Source of the DNA: an uncultured Myxococcales bacterium
GTDB lineage: Bacteria; Myxococcota_A; UBA9042
DNA length: 46,027 bases
Assembly: GCA_903883645.1 (NCBI GenBank)
Contig: CAISBR010000096.1
Coordinates: 1-46,027 of the forward strand
Reading direction: 5' to 3'
Shown: positions 1-7,766 of the stretch, piece by piece
Position numbering within the stretch: the first letter of the stretch is position 1
Layout of the letters: each line of letters starts with the position of its first letter
Notes under the pieces: generated by a model
The model's input: only the letters and a program-made list of their open reading frames with translations
Told to the model about the DNA's origin: nothing
The model's database searches: none
Program-made: the position numbers and the translations under genes

Positions 1-2
1 AC

Positions 3-116
3 CTCGGCGAGGGCAAGCAGTTCCCTCTCCTAGTTGATCGATCTGGGCGCTACTTTTGCCGCGGTTTTTTTGGCCCCACCGCAAAGATTTTTGAAAATAG
101 TTGCGAGGCCCTGTAA
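3..116 (+). CDS. Possible 3' end of an unidentified gene entering from the left edge
   Basis: An open frame runs from the window edge to TAA at 114-116 and gives 37 residues ending NSCEAL. The other two plus frames close earlier, at 31-33 and 35-37. The fragment includes GRYFCRGFFGPTAKIF, which I do not recognise. Its stop codon lies inside the copy of the short intergenic repeat at 111-141. If real, the gene is convergent with the pseB-like gene. The fragment is too short to exclude chance, and codon use is T-rich compared with neighbours. Confidence 0.3.
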   Translation, partial: LGEGKQFPLLVDRSGRYFCRGFFGPTAKIFENSCEAL

Positions 117-141
117 TTTCAACGGGTAGAAAATGGATGCT
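111..141 (-). repeat. Short intergenic repeat, copy A
   Basis: Read on the minus strand this gives AGCATCCATTTTCTAC, then CCGTT, then GAAATTACAG. It matches copies B (8692) and C (8824) at nearly every position outside the central five bases. It lies 16 bp beyond the stop of the pseB-like gene. See the finding on this repeat family. Confidence 0.8.
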
Positions 142-157
142 ATCGTGATCCCAAGTA

Positions 158-1186
158 CTACTGAACGGGAAAGCCGAGTTCCGTAAGTGTGGTGCGAAGC
201 TGGCCAACGCTAAGCCGCTCGGGCGCATTCGCGCTGGTAAACGTGAAGCCGCCGGGCACGCGCTGACCTTCGTGCGGATTCGCGCCCCACCAAGGAAACG
301 TGGGCTCAATCACAAAGTACCGCCCACAATCAAGCACTTGCGGCGACTCATCGGCATGAATAAGCGCCTCGTGCTGCTTCTCGCCGGGCCGCGTGCCGAG
401 CACCTTGTGGTTCGCGTTCTTGGCCATCGCCGTTGCCAGCGTAGCCAAATCCGCCGCCGGAATCTTCGGGATGAACACCTCGCCGCCCGCACCGGCCTGC
501 AGCGCCAGAAGCACCAAGTCCACCGCCTCGGGCAGCGTGATCCAGAACCGTGTCATCTCGGGGTCGGTCAGGATAATCTCGCCCTTCTTGGCCTGCTCAA
601 CCCACAGCGGCACAACCGAGCCCTTGCTTCCGACCACATTACCGTACCGCACCACTGAAAACGTTGTCGGGTGCTTACCCCGGTAACTATTTGCGGCGAT
701 GAGCAATTTCTCCATGCACAGCTTCGTCGCGCCGTACAGGTTCACGGGCGCCACCGCCTTGTCGGTCGACAGCGCCACCACCTGCTGCACGTTGCGCTCC
801 AAAGCCGCGTCGATCAGGTTCGCGGCGCCGTCGATGTTGGTCCGAATCGCCTCGAGCGGGTTGTATTCGGCCAAGGGCACATGCTTCATTGCCGCGGCGT
901 GCAGCACGATATCGACCGACTCGAACGCCCGCATCAGCCGATCGCGATCGCGAATGTCGCCCACAAAATAGCGCAAGCGGCTGTCTTGCACCTCTTGCTG
1001 CATCTGATAGTGCTTTTGCTCATCGCGCGAAAACACGATGACTTTCTTAGGGTTAAAATCACTAAGCAGTCGGCTGACCATCGCCCGGCCAAACGTGCCG
1101 GTACCACCCGTGATGAGGATCACCTTCCCGTCGAGGTTGGGAGCCGGGTTGCCGAAAGCCAAGGGACGCGAAGACGCTGCGCTCAT
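158..1186 (-). CDS. pseB: UDP-N-acetylglucosamine 4,6-dehydratase (PseB/CapD-type SDR)
   Basis: This 342-residue protein is an extended short-chain dehydrogenase of the inverting UDP-GlcNAc 4,6-dehydratase group. That family makes the 4-keto-6-deoxy sugar used for pseudaminic acid, flagellin glycans or surface polysaccharide. The NAD(P)-binding loop GGTGTFG is at residues 27-33. The atypical active site of this family is present: TDK at 141-143, Tyr151 and Lys155 in YGATK. The length fits PseB (about 330-345) and not the long membrane-anchored CapD/PglF dehydratases. Start is ATG at 1186, with no strong ribosome site. No pseC-type aminotransferase is next to it; the downstream side lies outside the window. 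The family is sure; the exact sugar product is inference. Confidence 0.85.
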   Translation of the reverse strand: MSAASSRPLAFGNPAPNLDGKVILITGGTGTFGRAMVSRLLSDFNPKKVIVFSRDEQKHYQMQQEVQDSRLRYFVGDIRDRDRLMRAFESVDIVLHAAAMKHVPLAEYNPLEAIRTNIDGAANLIDAALERNVQQVVALSTDKAVAPVNLYGATKLCMEKLLIAANSYRGKHPTTFSVVRYGNVVGSKGSVVPLWVEQAKKGEIILTDPEMTRFWITLPEAVDLVLLALQAGAGGEVFIPKIPAADLATLATAMAKNANHKVLGTRPGEKQHEALIHADESPQVLDCGRYFVIEPTFPWWGANPHEGQRVPGGFTFTSANAPERLSVGQLRTTLTELGFPVQ

Positions 1187-1298
1187 GCTGGTGCCTATTC
1201 TTGGTGGGCGAAGTCCATGAAATTCATTGCATTTGCCGCCGGTTACCGCGGTCGGGCGCGATAGTATGCGTCAATTTGCGCCAGATTGCGAACGACCA

Positions 1299-2234
1299 CT
1301 ACGAGCGCGGCCCAATCCCCATCTCCGCCATAAACCTCTTAAATTCCTGGGGAATCTCCGAAGTTGTGCGCACGGGCTTCTGGGTCACCGGGTGCACGAA
1401 CGCCAAGGTCAGCGCGTGCAGAGCGAGCCGCGCGGCCGGCCAGCGAGGATGCCGCGCTAGGTCGGTCCGGTAGCGCACATCACCCAAGACGGGATGGCCA
1501 ATCTCCGAAAAGTGCACGCGAATTTGGTTGCGACGCCCCGTTTCGAGCTTGACCCGCACACACGTCGCACCCCGCAGTCGCTGCCGCACTTCGTAATGCG
1601 TAATCGCCAACTTGCCTTCGCCGGGCTTCACGGTCGAGTGCTGATCCAGGTCGTCGTCCGTCGTTAAGAAACTGCGAAACGTGCCGCGGTCGTCAGGCAA
1701 AGTCCCTGCAAGAATCGCGATATACTCGCGCTCGGGCTTATGCGCGGCAAACTGGTCTTTCAGTTCAGCCGCGATCTCGCCCGTCCGGGCAAATACCAGC
1801 AGGCCCGAGGTGTCGCGATCGAGCCGATGCACAATGTGCGCACGCTGTGTAATGCGATCGCCGCCGCTCCAATACCGCGCAATCTGGTGCACTAGGGTGT
1901 TCTGCTCGCCGTGGTCCGTCGGCACGGTAAGCAATCCCGCCACTTTTTCTACGACAATCAGATACTTATCTTCAAAGGCAACCCGAAATCCGGCGTGCGG
2001 CCGCGGTCGCGTCTTCTCTTTGTAGCGCGTCTGCAAATCGTAGCGCAGTCGCACAGTTGCGCCCGCCAGCACCGCACGGCCGGCTTCGTCGCACTCCGCG
2101 TTATTCACGAAGACACAGCTATGATCGAACATGCCGCGCACGATCGCCCGCGACAGTCCGGTACGCTCGGCGACCACGACATCGAGCCGCGTCACATCGC
2201 GGTCGAGCTTGAACTCACAACTGGTCATTGCCAT
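1299..2234 (-). CDS. RluA-family pseudouridine synthase with S4 domain
   Basis: This 311-residue protein isomerises specific uridines in structured RNA, most likely 23S rRNA. Residues 15-66 look like an S4 RNA-binding domain. The catalytic block HRLDRDTSG begins at residue 136, with the nucleophilic Asp at 139, followed by GLLVFA. A later GRRNQIRVHF segment and GHPVLGD are also typical of the RluA/RluC/RluD group. The length fits RluC/RluD. The sequence does not say which of these it is, so the target uridine is unknown. ATG codons at 2234 and 2228 are both possible starts. It is followed upstream by the glycosyltransferase gene on the same strand after 36 bp. Confidence 0.9.
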   Translation of the reverse strand: MAMTSCEFKLDRDVTRLDVVVAERTGLSRAIVRGMFDHSCVFVNNAECDEAGRAVLAGATVRLRYDLQTRYKEKTRPRPHAGFRVAFEDKYLIVVEKVAGLLTVPTDHGEQNTLVHQIARYWSGGDRITQRAHIVHRLDRDTSGLLVFARTGEIAAELKDQFAAHKPEREYIAILAGTLPDDRGTFRSFLTTDDDLDQHSTVKPGEGKLAITHYEVRQRLRGATCVRVKLETGRRNQIRVHFSEIGHPVLGDVRYRTDLARHPRWPAARLALHALTLAFVHPVTQKPVRTTSEIPQEFKRFMAEMGIGPRS

Positions 2235-2270
2235 TGGTTCATGCTCACATCCGCATACATGATGCAGATT

Positions 2271-3059
2271 CTAATGATGCGCACGCATCTGCTTGAACTG
2301 ATGTTGCAATTGCGCCAACTCGCCAATTGCTCGAAACATGTGCTGAGGCCTCAGCTTGGAGCCGGCCACATCGCGCCACGTGCGCAGGGGCACCTCGGCA
2401 AATTGCTCAGCAGTCAACGCATGTTCTGCCGGCGCGCCGTAAATCAGGCGCCCAATCAATTCCACATCAAAGATCCACCGCGAGGTGAAGGGGCGACCCA
2501 GAGCGCTGCGGAGCGCCGGACCGTTCCGGAACAATTTCGCACCGCACTGGGTATCGTAAATATCGAGGTCCAGCGTCAGCGATGCTGCGGTCGCGAACAG
2601 CCGCCCCAGGTAATGTCGATGCGGTTTGCGCTGTACATCGTTGCCCAGTAACCGAATTCGCGACGCCAGCACAACGGTGATCGCCGGCCGCTCACGCATG
2701 TACTGCACCAGCCGCAGCATCTCATCTACCGGCGTCGACAAGTCAGCATCCAGAAAACCCACGCAATTCGCACCGTTGTCGAGCGCATGCAGCAAACCGC
2801 GGCGTACCGCCTCGGCCTTGCCGCCGTTCTGCTCCAACTGCAAAAAGTCAATCTTGCCATTGCTTTGTGAGACAAGACCCTCGGCTAGCGCCGCAGTACC
2901 ATCGCTCGAGCCGTCATCGACAAGCAGCACCGTCAAGCCGTCTTCGCGAGACAACCTGGCGATTTCACTTGGATTCAACCGCTTCTCTTCGTTGTAACAT
3001 GGGATCACCAGCGTGAACTGGTCCGGATGCAACTCGGCTTGAGGGCTCAACTTCGCCAT
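2271..3059 (-). CDS. GT2 glycosyltransferase, ALG5/dolichyl-phosphate glucosyltransferase-like
   Basis: A 262-residue family 2 glycosyltransferase, probably transferring a sugar from a nucleotide donor to a polyprenyl phosphate at the inner face of the membrane. TLVIPCYNEE near residue 16 and LLVDDGSSDGT near 45 form the donor site. The metal-binding DAD is at 104-106 in FLDADLSTP. The later DTQCGAKLF block is characteristic of the ALG5-like branch. No membrane segment is evident. The frame stays open upstream to 3767, but ATG at 3059 is preceded by GAGGAG at proper spacing and avoids overlapping the radical SAM gene. It lies divergent to that gene. Confidence 0.85.
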   Translation of the reverse strand: MAKLSPQAELHPDQFTLVIPCYNEEKRLNPSEIARLSREDGLTVLLVDDGSSDGTAALAEGLVSQSNGKIDFLQLEQNGGKAEAVRRGLLHALDNGANCVGFLDADLSTPVDEMLRLVQYMRERPAITVVLASRIRLLGNDVQRKPHRHYLGRLFATAASLTLDLDIYDTQCGAKLFRNGPALRSALGRPFTSRWIFDVELIGRLIYGAPAEHALTAEQFAEVPLRTWRDVAGSKLRPQHMFRAIGELAQLQHQFKQMRAHH

Positions 3060-3240
3060 AGTGCTCCTCACTGGGGTCACGCTGTGCAAGAGGCGTGGGC
3101 GCGAAAGCCTAGCGGTCACACAGGGGTACGTCAACGCGCTCGATAACAGCAGCAAAGTCGAACCGCCGCAAATCCGCACACGCAACAGCCTTTCGCCGGT
3201 CACCGTGGCGCCGCGCGGCAACTTCAGCCAAACTGCGAAC

Positions 3241-4221
3241 ATGGCCGACACTCCCGCCAGTTCTACCCGCCTGCGCCTGATGCGCCGTCGCATCCCAGAG
3301 ATATCACCGATAACTAGCAGCAGTATCGCGCTTTTTCGTCTAGGCGAGGTGTGCAACCACCACTGCCCGATGTGCAGCAACAGCGGCCGACCTGAAGGCC
3401 ATCTTATCGATACTAGTGATCTTTTGCGCCGAATCAACTGGCTGCACGAACAAGGCCTGCGGCGAGTGGTCGTGACCGGTGGCGAACCGACCATACACCC
3501 CGGCTTTTGGCAGGTGGCGGAACACCTAGCCCGGGCTGATTTCGCCTGGGATATCAACAGTAACGGCACTCGCTTTGGCGAGCCGGGGTTGGCAGCACGC
3601 GCCGCCGACCTGGGCCTTCTCCGCGCCATCATTTCGCTGCATAGCCATAATCCAGAGCAAAGTTGCTTAGTTTCTGGCATAAACTTAAACCAACACCTTG
3701 CAATTCCGCTCGGCATCGATGCCCTGCTCGCCGCCGGAGTACAGGTGATGATCAACCTAGTGATCACTAGGATAACAATCGGAACGTTATCATCTTTTGT
3801 TGATTTTTGCTATGCCAGCTGGGGCAGTCGCGCCGTGCTCAAGGTCGTGTTTCCGTCGACGGCGGGTAAGGGCGGTGCCTGGACGGGGATTCAACTGCGC
3901 TACCGCGAGGTGGTCGCCGACTTGCTGGCCGCCCAACAGCGGGCCGAAACACTTGAACTTGACTTGAGTTTTGAGAACGTACCGCCGTGCGTGGTCGGCG
4001 ACTCGCGCCTGCGCAACGTGGACCGTTCCGGGTTTGGCGAGACCCATTATCTTGAAGATCTTGAAGGAAAACAGCTATTTTCGATAAAGCACATTGAGTC
4101 TTGCTTCAACGCCTACCCAGAAACATGCCGTAATTGCATCAGTTTTTCTAATTGTCAGGGTGTCGCAGAAAGCTACCTGCGCAGCTACGGAGCCGAGGAA
4201 TTCGTGCCCTTACGCGAATGA
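3241..4221 (+). CDS. Radical SAM protein with extra C-terminal cysteine cluster motif
   Basis: A 326-residue radical SAM enzyme. The cluster motif CxxxCxxC is Cys38, Cys42 and Cys45 in EVCNHHCPMC, and GGEP lies in VVTGGEPTIHPG for SAM binding. The C-terminus carries Cys288, Cys296, Cys299 and Cys305, followed by GVAESYLRSYGAEEFVPL. This resembles twitch/SPASM-type radical SAM proteins that hold an auxiliary [4Fe-4S] cluster. The substrate is unknown, and no small peptide precursor gene was recognised nearby. Start ATG 3241 is chosen because the longer frame (to 3061) is low in sense before it; the ribosome site is weak. The 3' end overlaps the convergent matrixin-like gene by 37 bp. The region around 3650-3800 is visibly richer in A/T than its neighbours. 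Confidence 0.8.
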   Translation: MADTPASSTRLRLMRRRIPEISPITSSSIALFRLGEVCNHHCPMCSNSGRPEGHLIDTSDLLRRINWLHEQGLRRVVVTGGEPTIHPGFWQVAEHLARADFAWDINSNGTRFGEPGLAARAADLGLLRAIISLHSHNPEQSCLVSGINLNQHLAIPLGIDALLAAGVQVMINLVITRITIGTLSSFVDFCYASWGSRAVLKVVFPSTAGKGGAWTGIQLRYREVVADLLAAQQRAETLELDLSFENVPPCVVGDSRLRNVDRSGFGETHYLEDLEGKQLFSIKHIESCFNAYPETCRNCISFSNCQGVAESYLRSYGAEEFVPLRE

Positions 4222-5138
4222 CGGAGCGCCAATAACGCAAACGCCGCCAAGGTGCCGAACGCAAGGAGCCAAGCACTGTCGGCACCCGCCGCGCGCCCAG
4301 CTCCGCAAGCACTGCCGGACTGCATGTCGACCACTTTCACCGTCGTTGGCGTGGCACAATCGGCCAGAAATTCCGAAGTTGCATACATGGCGCAAGCACA
4401 TTCAGCATCGCTGGGGTCGACTACGGGCGTTTGCGCGGCAGCTCCGCTAGCGTTCTTGGCGAGAGTCGACAGCGAGCTTTGCGCAAAGCCAAGTCCAACA
4501 AAATGAGTCACTTCTTGCATCATCACGGCCGAAAGCGCGTACTGGCCGTCTTTGCAAGCGTCGGTGCAGAAGGCCACACCGTCGTCGCGCAAGACAATGT
4601 CGGTATCGAGCACTTTTCCGGACTTACTTGTCGTGGTGATCATCGCCGACACGACGAGTTGCGAAACGGGCCACTGCGCCGGGTCGCGTACTACAGCGAT
4701 CTGAGCCGTGCCGGGGCCGGCCGCAGAGCAGTAGGTTCCTCCGCACGAAAATCCTATAGTTTCAACGTTGCTGCGCCCCAAATAGCGAAAAGCTAACCCC
4801 ATTGAATGCGGGGCACACACACTGGGCACACACGCGCCGCCGTTCGAGCTCACGGCCGGACAAACGCTGCACTGAACGCTCTGCCACGCGTCAAAGGCCC
4901 GTACGGCCATGTACTCAAAGGTGCCATCGGGGATGTTGACTGCGCCGGCGCCAAAGTGGAGCGACCAGTCCACCTCGTTTTGGTGCCAGCGCTCGCAACT
5001 GCCCGCGGCCGACTGGCGACAAGCGCATTCGTCAGCCCAACTCGCAGCCGCCGCGCCACCCGTCAGCGAAGCGACAGCAACCAAAGCAAGCCGAAGAGGC
5101 CAGTTGCTTGGGGCGGTTGCAGCGAATGGTCTCGACAC
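4185..5138 (-). CDS. Secreted matrixin-like protein with degenerate zinc site and MYXO-CTERM-like tail
   Basis: A 317-residue exported protein. Residues 14-33 form a signal peptide. The middle, with DTDIVLRDDG at 178-187 and YALSAVMMQEV, follows the order seen in myxobacterial matrixin metalloproteases. The zinc motif HExxHxxGxxH appears as QEVTHFVGLGF (208-218): the first His is Gln and the third is Phe, while Glu209 and His212 remain. Catalysis is therefore doubtful. The C-terminus has Cys278, a hydrophobic helix (about 288-306) and RHSRKG, like MYXO-CTERM sorting signals. There are many cysteines in pairs. Start is GTG with GGAG eight bases upstream. Neighbours give no functional hint. Confidence 0.65.
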   Translation of the reverse strand: MSRPFAATAPSNWPLRLALVAVASLTGGAAAASWADECACRQSAAGSCERWHQNEVDWSLHFGAGAVNIPDGTFEYMAVRAFDAWQSVQCSVCPAVSSNGGACVPSVCAPHSMGLAFRYLGRSNVETIGFSCGGTYCSAAGPGTAQIAVVRDPAQWPVSQLVVSAMITTTSKSGKVLDTDIVLRDDGVAFCTDACKDGQYALSAVMMQEVTHFVGLGFAQSSLSTLAKNASGAAAQTPVVDPSDAECACAMYATSEFLADCATPTTVKVVDMQSGSACGAGRAAGADSAWLLAFGTLAAFALLALRHSRKGTNSSAP

Positions 5139-5327
5139 GTAACGACTCCGACTGTGGGCGCACGCCTCACCCCATGCAAACTACCGGCCCCGCCGGCCGG
5201 GCGCAAGCGCAGTCGCCACGGGAGGCACAAGTCGCACCCCCTTGCCGTCGCACGCGGTCCATGTCACAACGTCGATGGTGCCAATTATGCGCGGAACATC
5301 GACCGTCAGCACCACTGCGAGCGCCCT

Positions 5328-6908
5328 ATGTCGACGCGAATCTGCCCGCAATGCGGCCTGGCGACAGAAGAAAGCGTCTGCCCGGAGCATCAGTGCCCAA
5401 CCGTGCTGCGCAGCGGCGGCTCGCTCGACCAGTTGCAGGCTGGCATCGTGGTCGGCGGTCGCTACCGCATCGAACGGCAGCTTGGCCGTGGCGGCTTCGG
5501 CGCTGTATTTCTTACGACGCATGTGGCGACGCGACAAGAGTTGGTGTTGAAGGTCTTGAAGCCTGACCTTGGCGAAGACCCCACGCAAGTTCAGCGGTTT
5601 TTCAACGAGGCGCGGGCGTCGTCGCTGCTTTCGCACCCCCACACGGTGCGCGTTTTCGACTTTGGCCAAACCGACGCGGGCCTGCTTTACATCGCCATGG
5701 AGCGACTGCACGGCAAGGAACTTGCTCAACTGCTTCGCGAAATTCCGGATCGACGCCTAGACGCGGTGCGCGCCGTGCGGATTGGCATCGCGGTCTGCAA
5801 GTCGCTGTCGGAGGCGCATCACGCCGGTCTGGTCCACCGCGATCTGAAGCCCGACAATATCTTTATGTGCAAGGTCCACGGCGAAGACGAGTTCGTCAAG
5901 GTCATTGACTTCGGCATCGCCAAGCCGGCCAACGCGCCGACCGAAGATGGCCTGACCAAGACAGGTTTCGCTGTAGGAACGCCAAAGTACATGTCGCCCG
6001 AGCAGGTGACGAACAAGCCGCTCGATGGCAGGTCGGATCTATATGCCTTAGGCGTTATCCTCTATCAAGTGCTGGCGGGCGAAGTGCCACTGGCGGGCGC
6101 CTCGCCGATGGAAACGCTGGTGGCCCACCTGCATACGCAGCCGCAACCGCTGCGCCAGCGGGAACCCAGCGTGCCGGCGCCATTGGCCGATTTGGTGATG
6201 CGCGCCCTAAACAAAGCGCCGTGGGACCGCTACGCCGACGCCGACGAAATGCGGCAAGAACTTGAGCAGTTGCTTGCCGATCTTGCGAGCGAGCGGCCGC
6301 GTCACCCCACGGGTCGCTTGGCCGCGCCGCAGCAACTGGCCCCCGTCGAAGTGTCGCCGGCCACAGGCACGCGCGCTGTGCCAAATCTTGTGCACGAGCA
6401 AGAGACCGCGTACGTCGAACAGGTTACCAATCGAGACGCGTACTTGCCGCAGACGATGACGCTGCCGACCCAGCCGGTCGCGCCGACGGAACCACCACGG
6501 CCAGTCTCTCCGCTGCCGGCTCCGGACGCCCCGCGATCGCGCGCGGTGATCTTGACCTGGGGTGCCATCGCTGCGGGAGCGCTACTCATCGCTGCGTGCG
6601 GGTGGTGGCTGCTTGCGCGCGGCGAGGCAAAGGCGACACCTGCGGCGCAATCAGCTGCTCAACCCGCTAGAATTGAGCCTGTTTTGCCACCGGTCCAGCC
6701 TAGCATTGCCGCACCAGCGCCCCCCGTGCTGGCCCCGCAAGCCCCTGCGCCAGCGCCACCTGCGCCTGTAGGGGCTGCTGCGCCGCCACCCGCCGTTGCA
6801 GAGCCTGTGCAAGCAGGTTCGATGCCAGCTGCGAAGCCCATGCGTCCGGCCACCAAGTCGGCGCAGCCCGGCAGGGCCGCCCTGCCAAGTGGAGACATCC
6901 CGCTGTGA
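5328..6908 (+). CDS. Eukaryote-like Ser/Thr protein kinase, membrane-anchored, with N-terminal zinc-ribbon-like motif
   Basis: A 526-residue Hanks-type kinase. It opens with a short Cys/His motif (CPQCG at 6-10, then CPEHQC at 18-23), which looks like a small zinc ribbon. The kinase domain spans about 44-305: glycine loop GRGGFG at 53-58, ATP-lysine at Lys75, HRDLKPDN at 170-177, DFG at 194-196, and GTPKYMSPEQ in the activation segment. All catalytic residues are present, so it should be active. A Pro/Ala-rich linker leads to one membrane helix (about 404-427) and a Pro/Ala-rich outer tail. The frame is open further upstream, but ATG 5328 gives the conserved N-terminus. It overlaps the TPR gene by four bases, implying coupled translation. 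Confidence 0.92.
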   Translation: MSTRICPQCGLATEESVCPEHQCPTVLRSGGSLDQLQAGIVVGGRYRIERQLGRGGFGAVFLTTHVATRQELVLKVLKPDLGEDPTQVQRFFNEARASSLLSHPHTVRVFDFGQTDAGLLYIAMERLHGKELAQLLREIPDRRLDAVRAVRIGIAVCKSLSEAHHAGLVHRDLKPDNIFMCKVHGEDEFVKVIDFGIAKPANAPTEDGLTKTGFAVGTPKYMSPEQVTNKPLDGRSDLYALGVILYQVLAGEVPLAGASPMETLVAHLHTQPQPLRQREPSVPAPLADLVMRALNKAPWDRYADADEMRQELEQLLADLASERPRHPTGRLAAPQQLAPVEVSPATGTRAVPNLVHEQETAYVEQVTNRDAYLPQTMTLPTQPVAPTEPPRPVSPLPAPDAPRSRAVILTWGAIAAGALLIAACGWWLLARGEAKATPAAQSAAQPARIEPVLPPVQPSIAAPAPPVLAPQAPAPAPPAPVGAAAPPPAVAEPVQAGSMPAAKPMRPATKSAQPGRAALPSGDIPL

Positions 6909-7732
6909 AAGCCGCCGCCCGCCGTCCGTATCCACACTTCGCCTTTGTGCTTGCGGCATTGGCTGCTGTAGCGGCCCCATCCCCGGGTCATGTTGGCATG
7001 GTCGCGTGCGCCTGGGCAGCCAAGGCCGACCCCGGCAAGGCGCTCTCAGATGACGCAGCCGTCAAGTTCAAAGACGGCAAATTTCTTGAGGCCGCAGAAC
7101 TATTCGAGCGGGCTTTCTCTCTGAGTCCTGACAAGCTTGTGCGGCTGCGCAACGCCGGGCGGGCGTACGAAGAAGCCGGTAAGGTCGAGTACGCCAAGCT
7201 GCTTTTTGAGCGCTACCTGCAGCAAGCCCCGGCTGGCCCCGAGAAGCAAGAAGTGGCCGAACGGGTTGCGGCTATCGACAAGCGACTCGCCACCGAAAAA
7301 CAAGCGGAGGCCGATCGGCAGGCTACAGCCCTCGCCGCAGACCGCGCGGCGACCGCCAAGGCCGCGCCCATCGCCGTCGCAGCGACCGCTGATCCCCAAG
7401 CATCCATTTTCTACCCATGGATACTATTGGGTTCAGGTGCCGCACTCCTGGCAACGGGGGGTGGTTGGCTGGGCTACACCCAGAGCAAGTCCTCCGACAT
7501 CGAGTCGGCCTACCTAGGCGGGCAATACGACTACAACGGCGGCACGCAAAAGCTCGTCGACGACCGCTCGATAATTCATAGAAATCAGGGGATTGGCTGG
7601 GCCGCTTTTGGGCTAGGCGCTGCGGCTGCGGTGGGCGGTGGCCTCTGGATGCTGTGGCCCTCAACGGCCAGTGGCGTGGTTGTGCTACCCTACCCGACTG
7701 GCAATGGCGCAGCACTGGCGCTTCGCTTCTAG
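6905..7732 (+). CDS. TPR-containing exported membrane protein, partner of the kinase gene
   Basis: A 275-residue protein starting at GTG 6905, within the stop region of the kinase gene (GTGA overlap). An N-terminal signal sequence (to about residue 38, ending near AWAAKA) is followed by a TPR-like segment of about 70 residues (FKDGKFLEAAELFERAF, then AGRAYEEAGKVEYAKLLFERYL). An Ala/Lys/Glu-rich coiled stretch comes next, then two hydrophobic helices (about 165-190 and 223-248). This pattern of TPR plus late hydrophobic helices recurs beside Ser/Thr kinases in myxobacteria, usually with no assigned function. The DNA encoding QASIFY contains 16 bases identical to the intergenic repeat. A role in kinase sensing is inference. 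Confidence 0.8.
   Translation: MKAAARRPYPHFAFVLAALAAVAAPSPGHVGMVACAWAAKADPGKALSDDAAVKFKDGKFLEAAELFERAFSLSPDKLVRLRNAGRAYEEAGKVEYAKLLFERYLQQAPAGPEKQEVAERVAAIDKRLATEKQAEADRQATALAADRAATAKAAPIAVAATADPQASIFYPWILLGSGAALLATGGGWLGYTQSKSSDIESAYLGGQYDYNGGTQKLVDDRSIIHRNQGIGWAAFGLGAAAAVGGGLWMLWPSTASGVVVLPYPTGNGAALALRF
7399..7414 (+). repeat. Partial copy E of the short repeat, inside the TPR gene
   Basis: Sixteen bases identical to the left arm, AGCATCCATTTTCTAC. The next two bases, CC, also match copy A. The GAAATTACAG arm is missing. It is read in frame as part of the codons for ASIFY, just before the first late hydrophobic helix. Confidence 0.7.
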
Positions 7733-7766
7733 CAACTCCCTGATATTATGTAATTAGTGGTGATTC

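Noticed and set aside
3756..3771. Perfect 16-bp palindrome CCTAGTGATCACTAGG inside the radical SAM gene
   Set aside because: About one such palindrome is expected by chance in 46 kb, and it lies mid-gene with no sign of a site function.
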